Below are positions 30,174 to 39,182 of a stretch of 64,000 nucleotides of DNA, in pieces (position 1 is the stretch's first letter; each line of letters begins with the position of its first letter). The DNA is taken from contig JBMHBT010000008.1 in the NCBI GenBank assembly GCA_049890275.1, positions 1-64,000 of the forward strand, written 5' to 3'. The notes beneath the pieces are model-generated. The model did no database searches, was not told where the DNA came from, and saw only the letters and a list, made by a program, of their open reading frames with translations. Source of the stretch: UBA7374 sp049890275. Lineage in GTDB: Bacteria; Verrucomicrobiota; Verrucomicrobiia; Opitutales; Coraliomargaritaceae. The position numbers and the translations under genes were made by a program.

Positions 30174-31670
30174 TTATGACTGGGCTGGAATAAATGCCAG
30201 CCCATAGCGACCCTTCATTTCATCCAAGCGACGCGGCCAAGGGATGACAAGATCCTCTTGCTCCTCAATCTCGGGAAAACGAGCACGCAAATCAGGAAAG
30301 ATCTGCTCAAGCGAAGTCTCTTTCCCATCACTTGCATCATAGCTCTTACGCCAAAGTACAACTGCCCCGGAAGCGCGCACCATTTCTTCATCGAGATAGG
30401 CGGAACGCGAAAGCATGCCTCGAATCATAACCGATGCTTCATTACGACCGTAATGATTGACAATACCCCCGAGCCATTCGTCGGCCACAACGTAATCGAG
30501 CTCTTTTGCATAAGCACGACTCCAAGCAGACTCAACCGCTGAAGCAATTGCTTGCCCCGGATAATTAACTCGATGGGGCTTTTCCCGGACACTCGAGCTA
30601 ATGCCGAAGACAATGACATAAGCCACTGTCGCCAGTAAGCCCATGATTACAACGGCTCGATACACGTATCGACGAGAACGCCTCAATGAGTAGCGGGGCA
30701 CTAACCAGAGGCCAATAGCCAATGGCAACGGTACCGCCCACATCGACACCGGCTTCATCCCTGTTAAAACGGAAAGTAGCGTCATGAAAATATACACTGA
30801 AGTAAATAAAGCCAATGAACCACGAGGCGCTTTTTTACGAATGCCATCTTGGCGTGCCTTCGCAAACCAACTTACGAGTACAAGAGGCAGGAAGATCACC
30901 GCATTTGTCAGTACATACTCTAATGGATGCCAAATATGATCCAGCCAGTTACTGGCGTCGCCACCGGTTCTGCGCAAGCCATAGTTCAACGTTACCCAAT
31001 CATTATTGCGCATCCATAAAAGATGCGGCGCGAAGACTAATAATGAAACAAGCCCAGCCAACCAAAGACCTAGCTTACGGAAAACACGAGCCAACTGACT
31101 GCGACTCCACCAATAAGCAAACAGCGGGATCAACATAAAGACCGCGATGTACTTGGTCAGCGCGCCTAGCCCCACACAGAGACCCAGCCCAATCCAAGAC
31201 AACCATTTACCTGTCTTGAGCCCGTGAATCCCCAAATACCAGCCCCATGCCCAAAAAGGTAGTTGGAGGATATTCACATTGAATTCAACACTGCTGTAGG
31301 TGTAGAAGTGAATGCACTCTAAAAGTAACACAGCTAGAATAGATTGGTTGGCATCCAACTTTAGCAGTAGCCCGAGTCGATAAATCCCCCAACCGGCAGA
31401 AACCACGCAAAGTTGGCTGAGTAAATAAACCCCGGCATCGCCCAATCGCTCCGTGAACAGCTCTGCCAACCAACCACTGAGCGGAGGATGCTTGTCATAG
31501 CCCCACTGCCACTCCGAGCCCCACAAGACCGCCTCGATGCTATCCAGCGGCAAGCAGGTGTTGCAAACCAAGGGCAGCAAGGTCCAGACTACTAAATGCC
31601 ACCCCGACCAGAGCCAGAGCAGCCGGTTCAGGTTTAGATGTGAGAAATCGGTTAAAAAAGACTGCTTCAT
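30174..31670 (-). CDS. PMT/ArnT-like integral membrane glycosyltransferase
   Basis: 498 residues with about ten hydrophobic helices followed by a soluble C-terminal ~130 residues. The first periplasmic loop carries acidic residues (LPLDSIEAVLWGSEWQWGYD) followed by KHPPLSGW, the catalytic loop pattern of the GT39/GT83 (PMT_2) family that transfers sugars from polyprenyl phosphate to lipids or proteins on the periplasmic face. GALTKYIAVFMLIPLFAYWW is also a family segment. Paired with the lipid-sugar synthase just downstream, so the two likely form one decoration pathway of LPS or another envelope glycan. Confidence 0.88.
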   Translation of the reverse strand: MKQSFLTDFSHLNLNRLLWLWSGWHLVVWTLLPLVCNTCLPLDSIEAVLWGSEWQWGYDKHPPLSGWLAELFTERLGDAGVYLLSQLCVVSAGWGIYRLGLLLKLDANQSILAVLLLECIHFYTYSSVEFNVNILQLPFWAWGWYLGIHGLKTGKWLSWIGLGLCVGLGALTKYIAVFMLIPLFAYWWSRSQLARVFRKLGLWLAGLVSLLVFAPHLLWMRNNDWVTLNYGLRRTGGDASNWLDHIWHPLEYVLTNAVIFLPLVLVSWFAKARQDGIRKKAPRGSLALFTSVYIFMTLLSVLTGMKPVSMWAVPLPLAIGLWLVPRYSLRRSRRYVYRAVVIMGLLATVAYVIVFGISSSVREKPHRVNYPGQAIASAVESAWSRAYAKELDYVVADEWLGGIVNHYGRNEASVMIRGMLSRSAYLDEEMVRASGAVVLWRKSYDASDGKETSLEQIFPDLRARFPEIEEQEDLVIPWPRRLDEMKGRYGLAFIPAQS

Positions 31671-31793
31671 ATCGTATGAATAGAGGAAATCTTTCAGCTA
31701 ATAACACAAAAGGCTTTCATACTAAGTAATCAGGGCAGTTACCTGCGAGACGATGCATTGACTAAATGGCGGACAAAAGACAAAAGTTTCAAA

Positions 31794-32582
31794 ATGTTAA
31801 AAATACCTGCAACCTGCTACATACGCACACTCAATGAAGAGAAGCGTATCCGGCCAGTTGTTCAAGCTGCACTGGAGTTAGTTGCTGAGGTGGTCGTCAT
31901 CGATTCAGGTTCAACTGATAACACAATTAGTATCGCCAGAAATGAAGGTGCTCAGGTAATTAAAAACGAATGGCTTGGAAACGGACACCAAAAACGCCTT
32001 GGTGAAGAGGCCGCTCACTATGATTGGCTGCTTGATCTCGACGCAGATGAAATCCTAAGCGAAGAATTATGCGAAGAAATCCGTGGGCTTTTTACTTCTA
32101 GTGAACCACCCCCCGGCATCTACAGCCTTCGCCTAGTAACCGTCCCTCCTTATCCAAAAGGTATCATCTGGCACCACAGCAACGTGTTCCACCGCAACAA
32201 GCTGTATCACAAGAAAGTGGCCCAGATGCCCGCACATGCCGCATGGGATCAACTAAAAATTCCTGCAGGTCAAAAAGTTGAAAAGCTGAGAGGCCCATTA
32301 CTCCACTACTCTTTTGCAGACATTGAGCAACAAATGTCCAAGATGAACCGGGTCAGCAGCGTCCGAGCCAATGAAACCAAGCTGAAACCAAAATGGTTGC
32401 TGGCCCTGCGTATTCTCTTTGCATTCCCCTTCTATCTCTTCAAAAAGCTCGTCCTGCAGAGAATGTACCGCGCCGGAATCTACGGCTTCGCCTGTGCCGT
32501 CGTCATTGCTTCCAATCGTTGGCTAAAGGATGTTAAGATGTACGAGATCCACTTGGCCAAAAACGGACGTAACAAGCTATAA
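31794..32582 (+). CDS. family 2 glycosyltransferase (WaaE/KdtX-like)
   Basis: 262 residues from ATG 31794 (MLKIPATCYIRTLNEEKRIR). GT-A motifs: AEVVVIDSGSTDNTISIARN and WLLDLDADEILSEELCEEI with the D-x-D site; later LRLVTVPPYPKGIIWHHSN and HYSFADIEQQMSKMNRVSS are typical of the group that includes LPS core beta-glucosyltransferases. Amphipathic C-terminal helices (LLALRILFAFPFYLFKKLVL) suggest membrane association. Its stop overlaps the start of the next gene by one base, so the three forward genes here form an operon. A TTG at 31758 is a possible earlier start. Confidence 0.88.
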   Translation: MLKIPATCYIRTLNEEKRIRPVVQAALELVAEVVVIDSGSTDNTISIARNEGAQVIKNEWLGNGHQKRLGEEAAHYDWLLDLDADEILSEELCEEIRGLFTSSEPPPGIYSLRLVTVPPYPKGIIWHHSNVFHRNKLYHKKVAQMPAHAAWDQLKIPAGQKVEKLRGPLLHYSFADIEQQMSKMNRVSSVRANETKLKPKWLLALRILFAFPFYLFKKLVLQRMYRAGIYGFACAVVIASNRWLKDVKMYEIHLAKNGRNKL

Positions 32583-33619
32583 TGCAAAAAGTCAGTCAAC
32601 CGCTTCGCATCGTCCACGCCTGCAATTTCCACTACAATAAGAGCGGCGATAAGTACGATACCATGGATCAGAAGATCCATCAGGGTCTCGGCGAAAACAG
32701 CCACTACGTCTACCCCTTTCCCGTTCACGATATCGCCCGCCAACTCAGCTGGACCAACAGCAAGCGATTTGGAGCAACAAAGGCCAACCGCTCCCTCATT
32801 GAAACCTGCCGGAAAGTCCACCCGGACGTCCTCCTACTGGGCCACTCCCAGTCCATAACCCCGCAAACTTTGGAAACCATCCGCAAAGATTTTCCCGAGA
32901 TCAAAATCGCCCAGTGGTTCTGTGACTGGTTCTACAGCAAACGCGCCTTCAAATTCGCCTTCATTCACCAACGGCTCCATCTACTTGATGCCTTTTTCGC
33001 CACAACTGCGGGAGAAAAACTCGAGGCCTTCGCACAAAAAGGCTGCCGCACGGCCTTCATCCCCAACCTCGTCCACCCCGCTATTGAGAAGCACCGGGCC
33101 TTCGAAAACGACGACTTCGACTACGATCTCGTCTTCTTCGGCACCGATCGCAAAGACCCCGAACGCAGCGAAACCCTTCGCCAAATTGAGTCCACCCTCG
33201 GCAGCCAACTGCGGATCGGTATCTTCGGCTCGCTCGGTAGACCCGGTGTCTACGGCCATGACAAAGAGCAGATCCTCTCCCGCAGCAAGGCAGCCCTCAA
33301 CCTCACCCGGCTGCCCGAACCCATGCCCCTCTACAGTTCTGACCGCATCGCCAACCTCCTCGGTAATGGTCTCCTCACCTGTACTCAATCGGATAACGGT
33401 CTAGTCAAACTCTATGGTGAAGACGCCATGCTCTACTATAAGGACACCCGGGATCTGATCAAACAACTGACAATCGCCCTGCAGGAAGACACCTGGCGCG
33501 AAACCGCCCTAAAGGGCTGGGAAATCGCTCATCAATGCCACAACGCGAAGCGCGTCACTAGCGCAATGATTGAATTTGTTTTTGATCAAGACAGTAATCG
33601 CTTCTTTTTAGCACAATGA
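32582..33619 (+). CDS. CgeB-like glycosyltransferase
   Basis: 345 residues, GT-B-like layout. N-terminal half: IVHACNFHYNKSGDKYDTMD, HPDVLLLGHSQSITPQTL; C-terminal half: DLVFFGTDRKDPERSETLRQ, LRIGIFGSLGRPGVYGHDKE, SRSKAALNLTRLPEPMPLYS, RIANLLGNGLLTCTQSDNGL, which resembles the glycosyl-transferase 1-type C-domain of CgeB-like proteins found in polysaccharide loci. Sugar specificity unknown. Overlaps the next gene's start by four bases (ATGA type). Confidence 0.72.
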   Translation: MQKVSQPLRIVHACNFHYNKSGDKYDTMDQKIHQGLGENSHYVYPFPVHDIARQLSWTNSKRFGATKANRSLIETCRKVHPDVLLLGHSQSITPQTLETIRKDFPEIKIAQWFCDWFYSKRAFKFAFIHQRLHLLDAFFATTAGEKLEAFAQKGCRTAFIPNLVHPAIEKHRAFENDDFDYDLVFFGTDRKDPERSETLRQIESTLGSQLRIGIFGSLGRPGVYGHDKEQILSRSKAALNLTRLPEPMPLYSSDRIANLLGNGLLTCTQSDNGLVKLYGEDAMLYYKDTRDLIKQLTIALQEDTWRETALKGWEIAHQCHNAKRVTSAMIEFVFDQDSNRFFLAQ

Positions 33620-34520
33620 GACCAACAAAGCGTATTGCCATCGTCGACGCCGGAAAGAAACCGGAAATCGTTGAGGCCATTCTGCCCTTTATCGATCAGC
33701 ACTATGATCTTGAATTAACAAAGGATCGTGATGCCGACTATGTCTTCCACTCCTGCCTCGGAAACAAAATACATCGCTATTCCGGCATCCGTATCTTCGT
33801 CACCGGAGAATACGTCGTCCCCGACTTTAATGTGAGTGATTACGCGCTCGCTTTCGACCCCATCGAATTTGGAGACCGCTACTGTCAACTCCCCCTGATC
33901 AAACTATTCCGCAGTGCTTATGCCACGCTCTGCAAGCCGCGCCCGCAGGCCAACGAAGTACTCGCCGCAAAACCGGCTTTTGTGCCTACGTCATGTCGAA
34001 CACAAAAAACAGCGCTCCCGAACGAGAGCAAATCTTCGAAGCACTCAATACCTACAAACCCGTTGCCTCCGGCGGCAAATGGCGCAATACCGTCGGCGGC
34101 CCCGTGCCCGACAAGATCGCCTTCCAGTCCAACTACAAATTTGCTCTCGCCATAGAGAATCACTCCGCCCCTGGCTACCTCACCGAAAAGTTCGCCCAAG
34201 CCGCCCAAGCCAACGCCATACCGATCTACTGGGGTGATCCAAGCTGTACAAAACACCTCAACCCCAACGCATTCATCAACTGCCACGACTTCAGCAGTAT
34301 GGATGCACTGATCGATCACGTCCGCATGATTGATCAAAACGATGATGCCTACCGGACCATGCTTGAAGAGCCTTGGTTCATTGATAACAAAGAACCAACC
34401 GAGTGGCAGGACTCTACTTTTTCAAATTTCCTAAGACATATCTTGGAACAGCCTCATTCGAAGGCTTATCGCCGCAATCGGAGCCGATGGGGGATGAAAC
34501 GATACAAAGGTTATAGCTAA
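33616..34520 (+). pseudogene. family 10 (alpha-1,3-fucosyltransferase-like) glycosyltransferase, frameshifted
   Basis: Frame one (ATG 33616) covers the N-terminal half up to VLAAKPAF; the second half continues in the -1 frame as CAYVMSNTKNSAPEREQIFE. The switch falls in the TTTT run at 33978-33981: one extra T there joins the two into 301 residues with the expected K-P-A-F-C-A-Y-V-M-S sequence. The GT10 signature is intact in the second half: FQSNYKFALAIENHSAPGYL, TEKFAQAAQANAIPIYWGDP. GT10 enzymes transfer fucose (or related sugars) to LPS O-chains. As written the gene makes a truncated ~180-residue product. Whether this is a true pseudogene, an error in base-calling, or an off state cannot be told; the run is shorter than usual phase-variable tracts. 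Confidence 0.8.
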
Positions 34521-34532
34521 GTAATATCTGCG

Positions 34533-35282
34533 CTACTCCCAATCTAGGTGAATATTTTTGATATCTTGGGCACGAATTTTATCTTTGAGCATCGAAATAC
34601 CACTGCTGAGTCCAGGGATGTTTTCATGTAATTCTGCCACAATAAGACCCATCTCTTGATGGATTCCACGATCAATTATCTCATTCAAAAGCGCTACTTC
34701 CGCCCCTTCAATATCGAGTTTTAATACGCCGACTCGCACACCCAGATTTTTTATGAAATCAATCAAATCTATAACATCTACAATTATAAAGTTGTCCGCG
34801 GAAACATTAGATTTTTCCGGAATAATGGACGCAGACTCATTTACATCAGAAGAATTCGAGTCACATTTGAGATATAGTTTCAACTTCTCGTTCTTCAGTC
34901 CGACTCCCTGATTATAGAGTGTCACATTATTTTGATCCTTTAGATTGGACTGCAAAACCTTGAAACATGCCGGATGTGGTTCAAACGCATGAATAATAGC
35001 CCCTTTGTCTGCCCAAGCTGAAGAAACCTTGCCAACATTGGCTCCACAATCGATACAGACAGTACCTTTAGTGATCCGACTATGGACAAAGTCAGACAAC
35101 TCCTTTGCCATTAATTTACGATGTTTTTCACGTAAAGCTGCTTCCTTTTCTAACTTTGTATACAGAAAGGCATCATAAAGCTTGGCTCGAAATTTTTTTC
35201 GCGCATCTGGCAGTATGGCCAAATAGGAAATATATTTAAGTGGATACTTTAAGAGATAACGCACGACTGTAGGCTTCCTCAA
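34533..35282 (-). CDS. FkbM-family methyltransferase
   Basis: 249 residues. SAM-dependent Rossmann methyltransferase: GTVCIDCGANVGKVSSAWAD (motif I), AIIHAFEPHPACFKVLQSNL, then VGVLKLDIEGAEVALLNEII with the D-I-E-G-A-E motif characteristic of FkbM enzymes. N-terminal ~60 residues are basic and helical. In polysaccharide loci such enzymes methylate sugar hydroxyls. The gene is visibly AT-richer than its surroundings. Its 5' end overlaps the 3' end of the GT4 gene by 47 bases. Confidence 0.9.
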   Translation of the reverse strand: MRKPTVVRYLLKYPLKYISYLAILPDARKKFRAKLYDAFLYTKLEKEAALREKHRKLMAKELSDFVHSRITKGTVCIDCGANVGKVSSAWADKGAIIHAFEPHPACFKVLQSNLKDQNNVTLYNQGVGLKNEKLKLYLKCDSNSSDVNESASIIPEKSNVSADNFIIVDVIDLIDFIKNLGVRVGVLKLDIEGAEVALLNEIIDRGIHQEMGLIVAELHENIPGLSSGISMLKDKIRAQDIKNIHLDWE

Positions 35283-36423
35283 GCCTGAGAATATTTTTTT
35301 CTATGGAATAATGCTCGGCTACAGTTCGTGCTGCATGAGCAGATAATTCAAGATAATTATCCTGATTGCTAACAACTTCAAGAATCAGAGAAGCTATCTG
35401 ACCACTGTGACAAGAATTAGACAGCATACCATTTTTACCATGAATAATGACCTCAGGAATACCTGCATGAGGGGTCGCAACGACAGGTAAACCATGTGCC
35501 ATCGCCTCCAGCATGGAGTTCGGTATCCCCTCACGATCAAAACGATTCGTTTGTCGACTTGGATGAACGAAAAGATGGTAATCGTCGAGTCTCGCCAGCA
35601 ATTCATCATTTTTTAAATGTCCTAAAAGTTGCACGTTCGACTCTAGATCTAGCTCTGAAACTAGTTTTTTTAGTTCATCCAAGAGCACTCCGTCACCGAT
35701 TATATCTAATTGCACATGACTATATACCTTCTTTACCTCCCTGATCGATCTGACTGTGACATCCAATCCTTTTTTCTCAATTAGACGACAAGCCTGAACA
35801 ATGCGTAGTGGGTTAGCAGCAGAGAAATTTAAAGACTTGGTCTTTATTGGCTTATCCGGGATCGGCACTCCTGTTGTATTCAAAATAATACGCTCTGGGG
35901 AACATCCTCGAGCTTCCAATAAACCCTTCATATGCTTCGAACGAACCAGAAATAAATCCACACATTCGAGTAAGTCATTGAAGTTTTCTTCTAAAAAATC
36001 ATCCCGAGTATCTACACCATGAAAAGAAACAAGTTTTGGACGTTTTTCTCTCCGTAAATAAGATAAGATGCGCACTGCTTCTGTACCCATGTATACATGC
36101 ACAACAGAAGCTATTAAGTTATTTGCCTTATTTAATATATCATAAACCTGAGTTAACGCAAGAGGTTTAGGCTTTCTAGAAATGTGCTTGTAATATATTC
36201 TTCGAATTAATCGATAAATTCTATTCCTGGGTCTTTGCAGTACTGTAATTTCGTCAAATGGAAAAGTATCACGATTCAGTAATTTCATTGTATATACATG
36301 CGTCGTAAAATTTGTTAATCCAATAATTTGGCGATGATGGCATATTGTCGTATTGTTCAAATAGGTACCCATCCAAGACAATACCATTAGTTTCTCTTTT
36401 GTATCTTTTTTCGTTGTACTCAT
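35236..36423 (-). CDS. family 4 glycosyltransferase
   Basis: 395 residues of GT-B type. C-terminal domain with RIVQACRLIEKKGLDVTVRS, VQLDIIGDGVLLDELKKLV, VQLLGHLKNDELLARLDDYH and the E-x7-E region HPSRQTNRFDREGIPNSMLE followed by AMAHGLPVVATPHAGIPEVI, all standard for retaining GT4 enzymes. N-terminal half includes LVSFHGVDTRDD. Substrate not predictable; context is LPS or capsule glycan assembly. AT-rich like its two neighbours; four-base overlap with the GT8 gene upstream. Confidence 0.92.
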   Translation of the reverse strand: MSTTKKDTKEKLMVLSWMGTYLNNTTICHHRQIIGLTNFTTHVYTMKLLNRDTFPFDEITVLQRPRNRIYRLIRRIYYKHISRKPKPLALTQVYDILNKANNLIASVVHVYMGTEAVRILSYLRREKRPKLVSFHGVDTRDDFLEENFNDLLECVDLFLVRSKHMKGLLEARGCSPERIILNTTGVPIPDKPIKTKSLNFSAANPLRIVQACRLIEKKGLDVTVRSIREVKKVYSHVQLDIIGDGVLLDELKKLVSELDLESNVQLLGHLKNDELLARLDDYHLFVHPSRQTNRFDREGIPNSMLEAMAHGLPVVATPHAGIPEVIIHGKNGMLSNSCHSGQIASLILEVVSNQDNYLELSAHAARTVAEHYSIEKNILRLEEAYSRALSLKVST

Positions 36424-37381
36424 AAGTGTATCTTTTCAATGCAATAATCCCTAAAAGAACGCCTCCATTGTTTTACCGGTATAACCAGACTTAACAATCG
36501 AATCATCGTTTTAAAGAGGGCTATTGTTCGCCCTTTATGCAAATAGGAAACAGGGAACTCAGACAGTGGTAGCATCTTATGGTACTGCATCCATTCTTCT
36601 GCTCCATAACATTTTGCATAGTTCCAGGGTTTGTACTCCCCTACGTAATGCAGTATCGTTGCATCCTCTTTCATTTCATCAAAACTAGTATATCCATGCC
36701 TTAAAATATATTTTTGTATATTTTCCTTTTTGGCATTTCCAAAAACTAGTGTATTAAAATTTGTTCCTAAATGAAGTGTCCTCCCATGGCAAATTATGTT
36801 TAATGGATCTTGTGTCGGACATTTGAAATGATGACTAAATATGAGTTTCTTGAGTTTCTCGACGATCTTTTCACGTATCCATAATTGATTATGGATCAAC
36901 AAAACTCCCGCATTAAAATAATCATCCGAGGTGATTTCATTTACACCAGCGCTCTCCAATCCAATCCGAACAGCTCCTAATAAATGATCCGATAAGTTAG
37001 TTTCATATAATTCAACTAAGTCACCCCGTATTAGGGTATCCACGTCGATCCAAATTATTTTTTCATAATCAGGAAGAAAACTTGGGATTAAAAATCTATA
37101 ATAATTTGGATTCGTTAAATGTTTTCGATTTTTCGCCCCATCAAAATCTGTATTCGGATTGAACCACTCGATTACATGATTGGGATATAGACCTGAAATA
37201 ATGCTAACTTTTGATTGAGCAATCGACCTGACTCTTGCTTCTGAAAAGATAAAAACTTTATACGTTGTCCATTTTCCAGCATTCAAGAATAACGAAGACA
37301 ACATAACACACGCAGGCGTTATGTAGTTTTCATCAAAGGCAATTACAACTGGTATTTCTTTTTTTATTTTATTAGTGTCAT
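36420..37381 (-). CDS. family 8 glycosyltransferase with frameshifted N-terminus
   Basis: GT8 motifs: YEKIIWIDVDTLIRGDLVEL (D-x-D), SDDYFNAGVLLIHNQLW, LHYVGEYKPWNYAKCYGAEE. The first ATG in the main frame is at 37304 (294 residues) but homologous sequence continues upstream of it (EIPVVIAFDENYITPACVML), including the usual nucleotide-binding N-terminal strand, with no ATG, GTG or TTG before the stop at 37397. An ATG at 37381, ten bases after the ABC-exporter stop, reads MTLIK then stops; adding one A to the run at 37367-37370 would give a continuous 320-residue protein MTLIKIKKEIPVVIAFDENY. So the real start is probably 37381 with a one-base deletion in gene or sequence. Confidence 0.82.
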
Positions 37382-37390
37382 CTATTCGAT

Positions 37391-39151
37391 TTATTTATAA
37401 CGCACATTCATTCGATCTGCATCGAACAATAGTTGACCATTAATATTCCCAGACAGTTGCATCCTGTGAGAAATACTCAGTGTCGTACGATTCTCGGCTA
37501 GCCGTGTAACCGCTTCCTGTATCAATCGATCACTTTCCTTGTCCAATGCTGAGGTGGCCTCGTCTAAGATGAGAATGGGGGCATTCTTGAGAAATGCGCG
37601 GGCTATGGCGATGCGTTGGCGCTGGCCACCGGAGAGGGAGTTGCCGCGCTCACTCAGAACAGTATCAAAGCCGTCGGGTAACTCTTGAATAAAGGCAAGA
37701 GCATTGGCTTGGAGGGCAGCTTCTTCGACGGCGTTCTCGTCGGCTTCGGGACGCCCGACAAGGATGTTGTCACGCACGCTCTGATTAAAGAGAAGGGGCA
37801 TTTGCGGGACGTAAGCGATGTTGGCACGGAGGGCTTCAAGGTCGAGTTCGCGCAGGTCGATGCCGTCGAGCAGGATACGGCCCTTCACAGGATCATAGAG
37901 ACGGAGAACCATACTAACGAAGGTAGACTTTCCGGCACCACTGGCACCGACTAGACCGACGCTCTGGCCAGCGGGAATGGTCACATTAATATCGCGCAGA
38001 ACGGGTTTTCCAGATTGGTACTCGAAGTCAACGCCTTCGAAGACAATCTCACCGCGCAAGGGCTGCGGTAGAGAGCATGGGTTATCGGGGGAGCAAACAG
38101 TCTCTGGAGCCTGTAGTACAGACTCCAGCCGATTTAAAGGGGCTTCCAGTTGCTTGAGTTGTCCATGAATACGCCCGATTTTCTTGATCGGGCTGTAGGC
38201 CATGTAAAGGGCTACACCAAGAGCCATGAATTCGCCCTCGCTCATTCCTGTTCGCACACCAAGAAAAAGAGCTAAAGCCAACCCTGAACTGGCTACAAAC
38301 TCGATACTCGGGGAAATCAACAAATTATAGCGAGTACTCTTCATCGAGAGTATAAAGATCTCGCGTAATTGATGGACGAAACGACTGATCTGCCGATTCT
38401 CGAGGTTGTAGGCCCGAGTCTCCACCGGTGATTGGATCGACTCAATTGTCCAAGAGGAAAGAGTCTCCCCCTTACGCACAAGTTGCTGGGAGCGCTTGGC
38501 TAAATAACGTCCGATCCGGCGGATAGGAAAGACGAGCAAGGGGATGCTAAGGACACCGATGGCAGCAATGAAAAAACTTTCACTGGTAAAGGATTTATAA
38601 ATGATAAAGCCAACAGCGGAGAGAAGCGTTAGTGGTTGCTTGACCAAATCGTTACTCATGTCGACGATCACCTGCTTGATTTGGCTGGGGTAACCCATGA
38701 TAGCCGCCTGCAACTCTCCGGTCTTACGACCGTGAAAGAAGGCCAGCGGTAAACGTTGGACCTTAGTAAAAACCTCTGCCTGCAAGCTCTGTACTACGGA
38801 TATCCCCGAATAGGTCATAAAATAACCATTCCCCCAGGATCCGATTGCGCGCAGGAGCATTGTAAGAGGTATGAATAAACAGCAAATCAAGAGGAAGCCG
38901 CCCTGCATATCCTCGCCAAACCAACGCGTGACAAATTCCTGAAGCCATAGGGGTGCTTTATCGGGATTACCAAACAAGATCGGAAATACGGTTTCCGCCA
39001 TGATCGGCAAGCCCAACCCACTGGATACCGAGTAAAGAACACCAAAGGAAATTCCCAGCGCGAACTGCCACCATACCGGCTTGAGGTATTTATAATAAGG
39101 CAAAAAAGGCTTAACGGAAACCATCCATTCATAAGGAAGCCTAGACCTCAT
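37391..39151 (-). CDS. MsbA-like lipid/glycan ABC exporter (fused membrane and ATPase domains)
   Basis: Type IV ABC half-transporter: six transmembrane helices in the first ~330 residues, with intracellular loops containing FTKVQRLPLAFFHGRKTGEL and YNLENRQISRFVHQLREIF, then an ATPase domain with Walker A LVGASGAGKSTFVSM, Q-loop AYVPQMPLLFNQSVRDNI, signature NSLSGGQRQRIAIARA, Walker B PILILDEATSALDKESD and switch SISHRM. MsbA flips lipid A-core across the inner membrane; an LpxL-like acyltransferase gene lies immediately upstream, supporting that role. Start is uncertain: ATGs at 39151 (used here), 39124 and 39214 are all in frame. Confidence 0.9.
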   Translation of the reverse strand: MRSRLPYEWMVSVKPFLPYYKYLKPVWWQFALGISFGVLYSVSSGLGLPIMAETVFPILFGNPDKAPLWLQEFVTRWFGEDMQGGFLLICCLFIPLTMLLRAIGSWGNGYFMTYSGISVVQSLQAEVFTKVQRLPLAFFHGRKTGELQAAIMGYPSQIKQVIVDMSNDLVKQPLTLLSAVGFIIYKSFTSESFFIAAIGVLSIPLLVFPIRRIGRYLAKRSQQLVRKGETLSSWTIESIQSPVETRAYNLENRQISRFVHQLREIFILSMKSTRYNLLISPSIEFVASSGLALALFLGVRTGMSEGEFMALGVALYMAYSPIKKIGRIHGQLKQLEAPLNRLESVLQAPETVCSPDNPCSLPQPLRGEIVFEGVDFEYQSGKPVLRDINVTIPAGQSVGLVGASGAGKSTFVSMVLRLYDPVKGRILLDGIDLRELDLEALRANIAYVPQMPLLFNQSVRDNILVGRPEADENAVEEAALQANALAFIQELPDGFDTVLSERGNSLSGGQRQRIAIARAFLKNAPILILDEATSALDKESDRLIQEAVTRLAENRTTLSISHRMQLSGNINGQLLFDADRMNVRYK

Positions 39152-39182
39152 TAGGTCAACGATTACTTCTAAACTCGATGAA

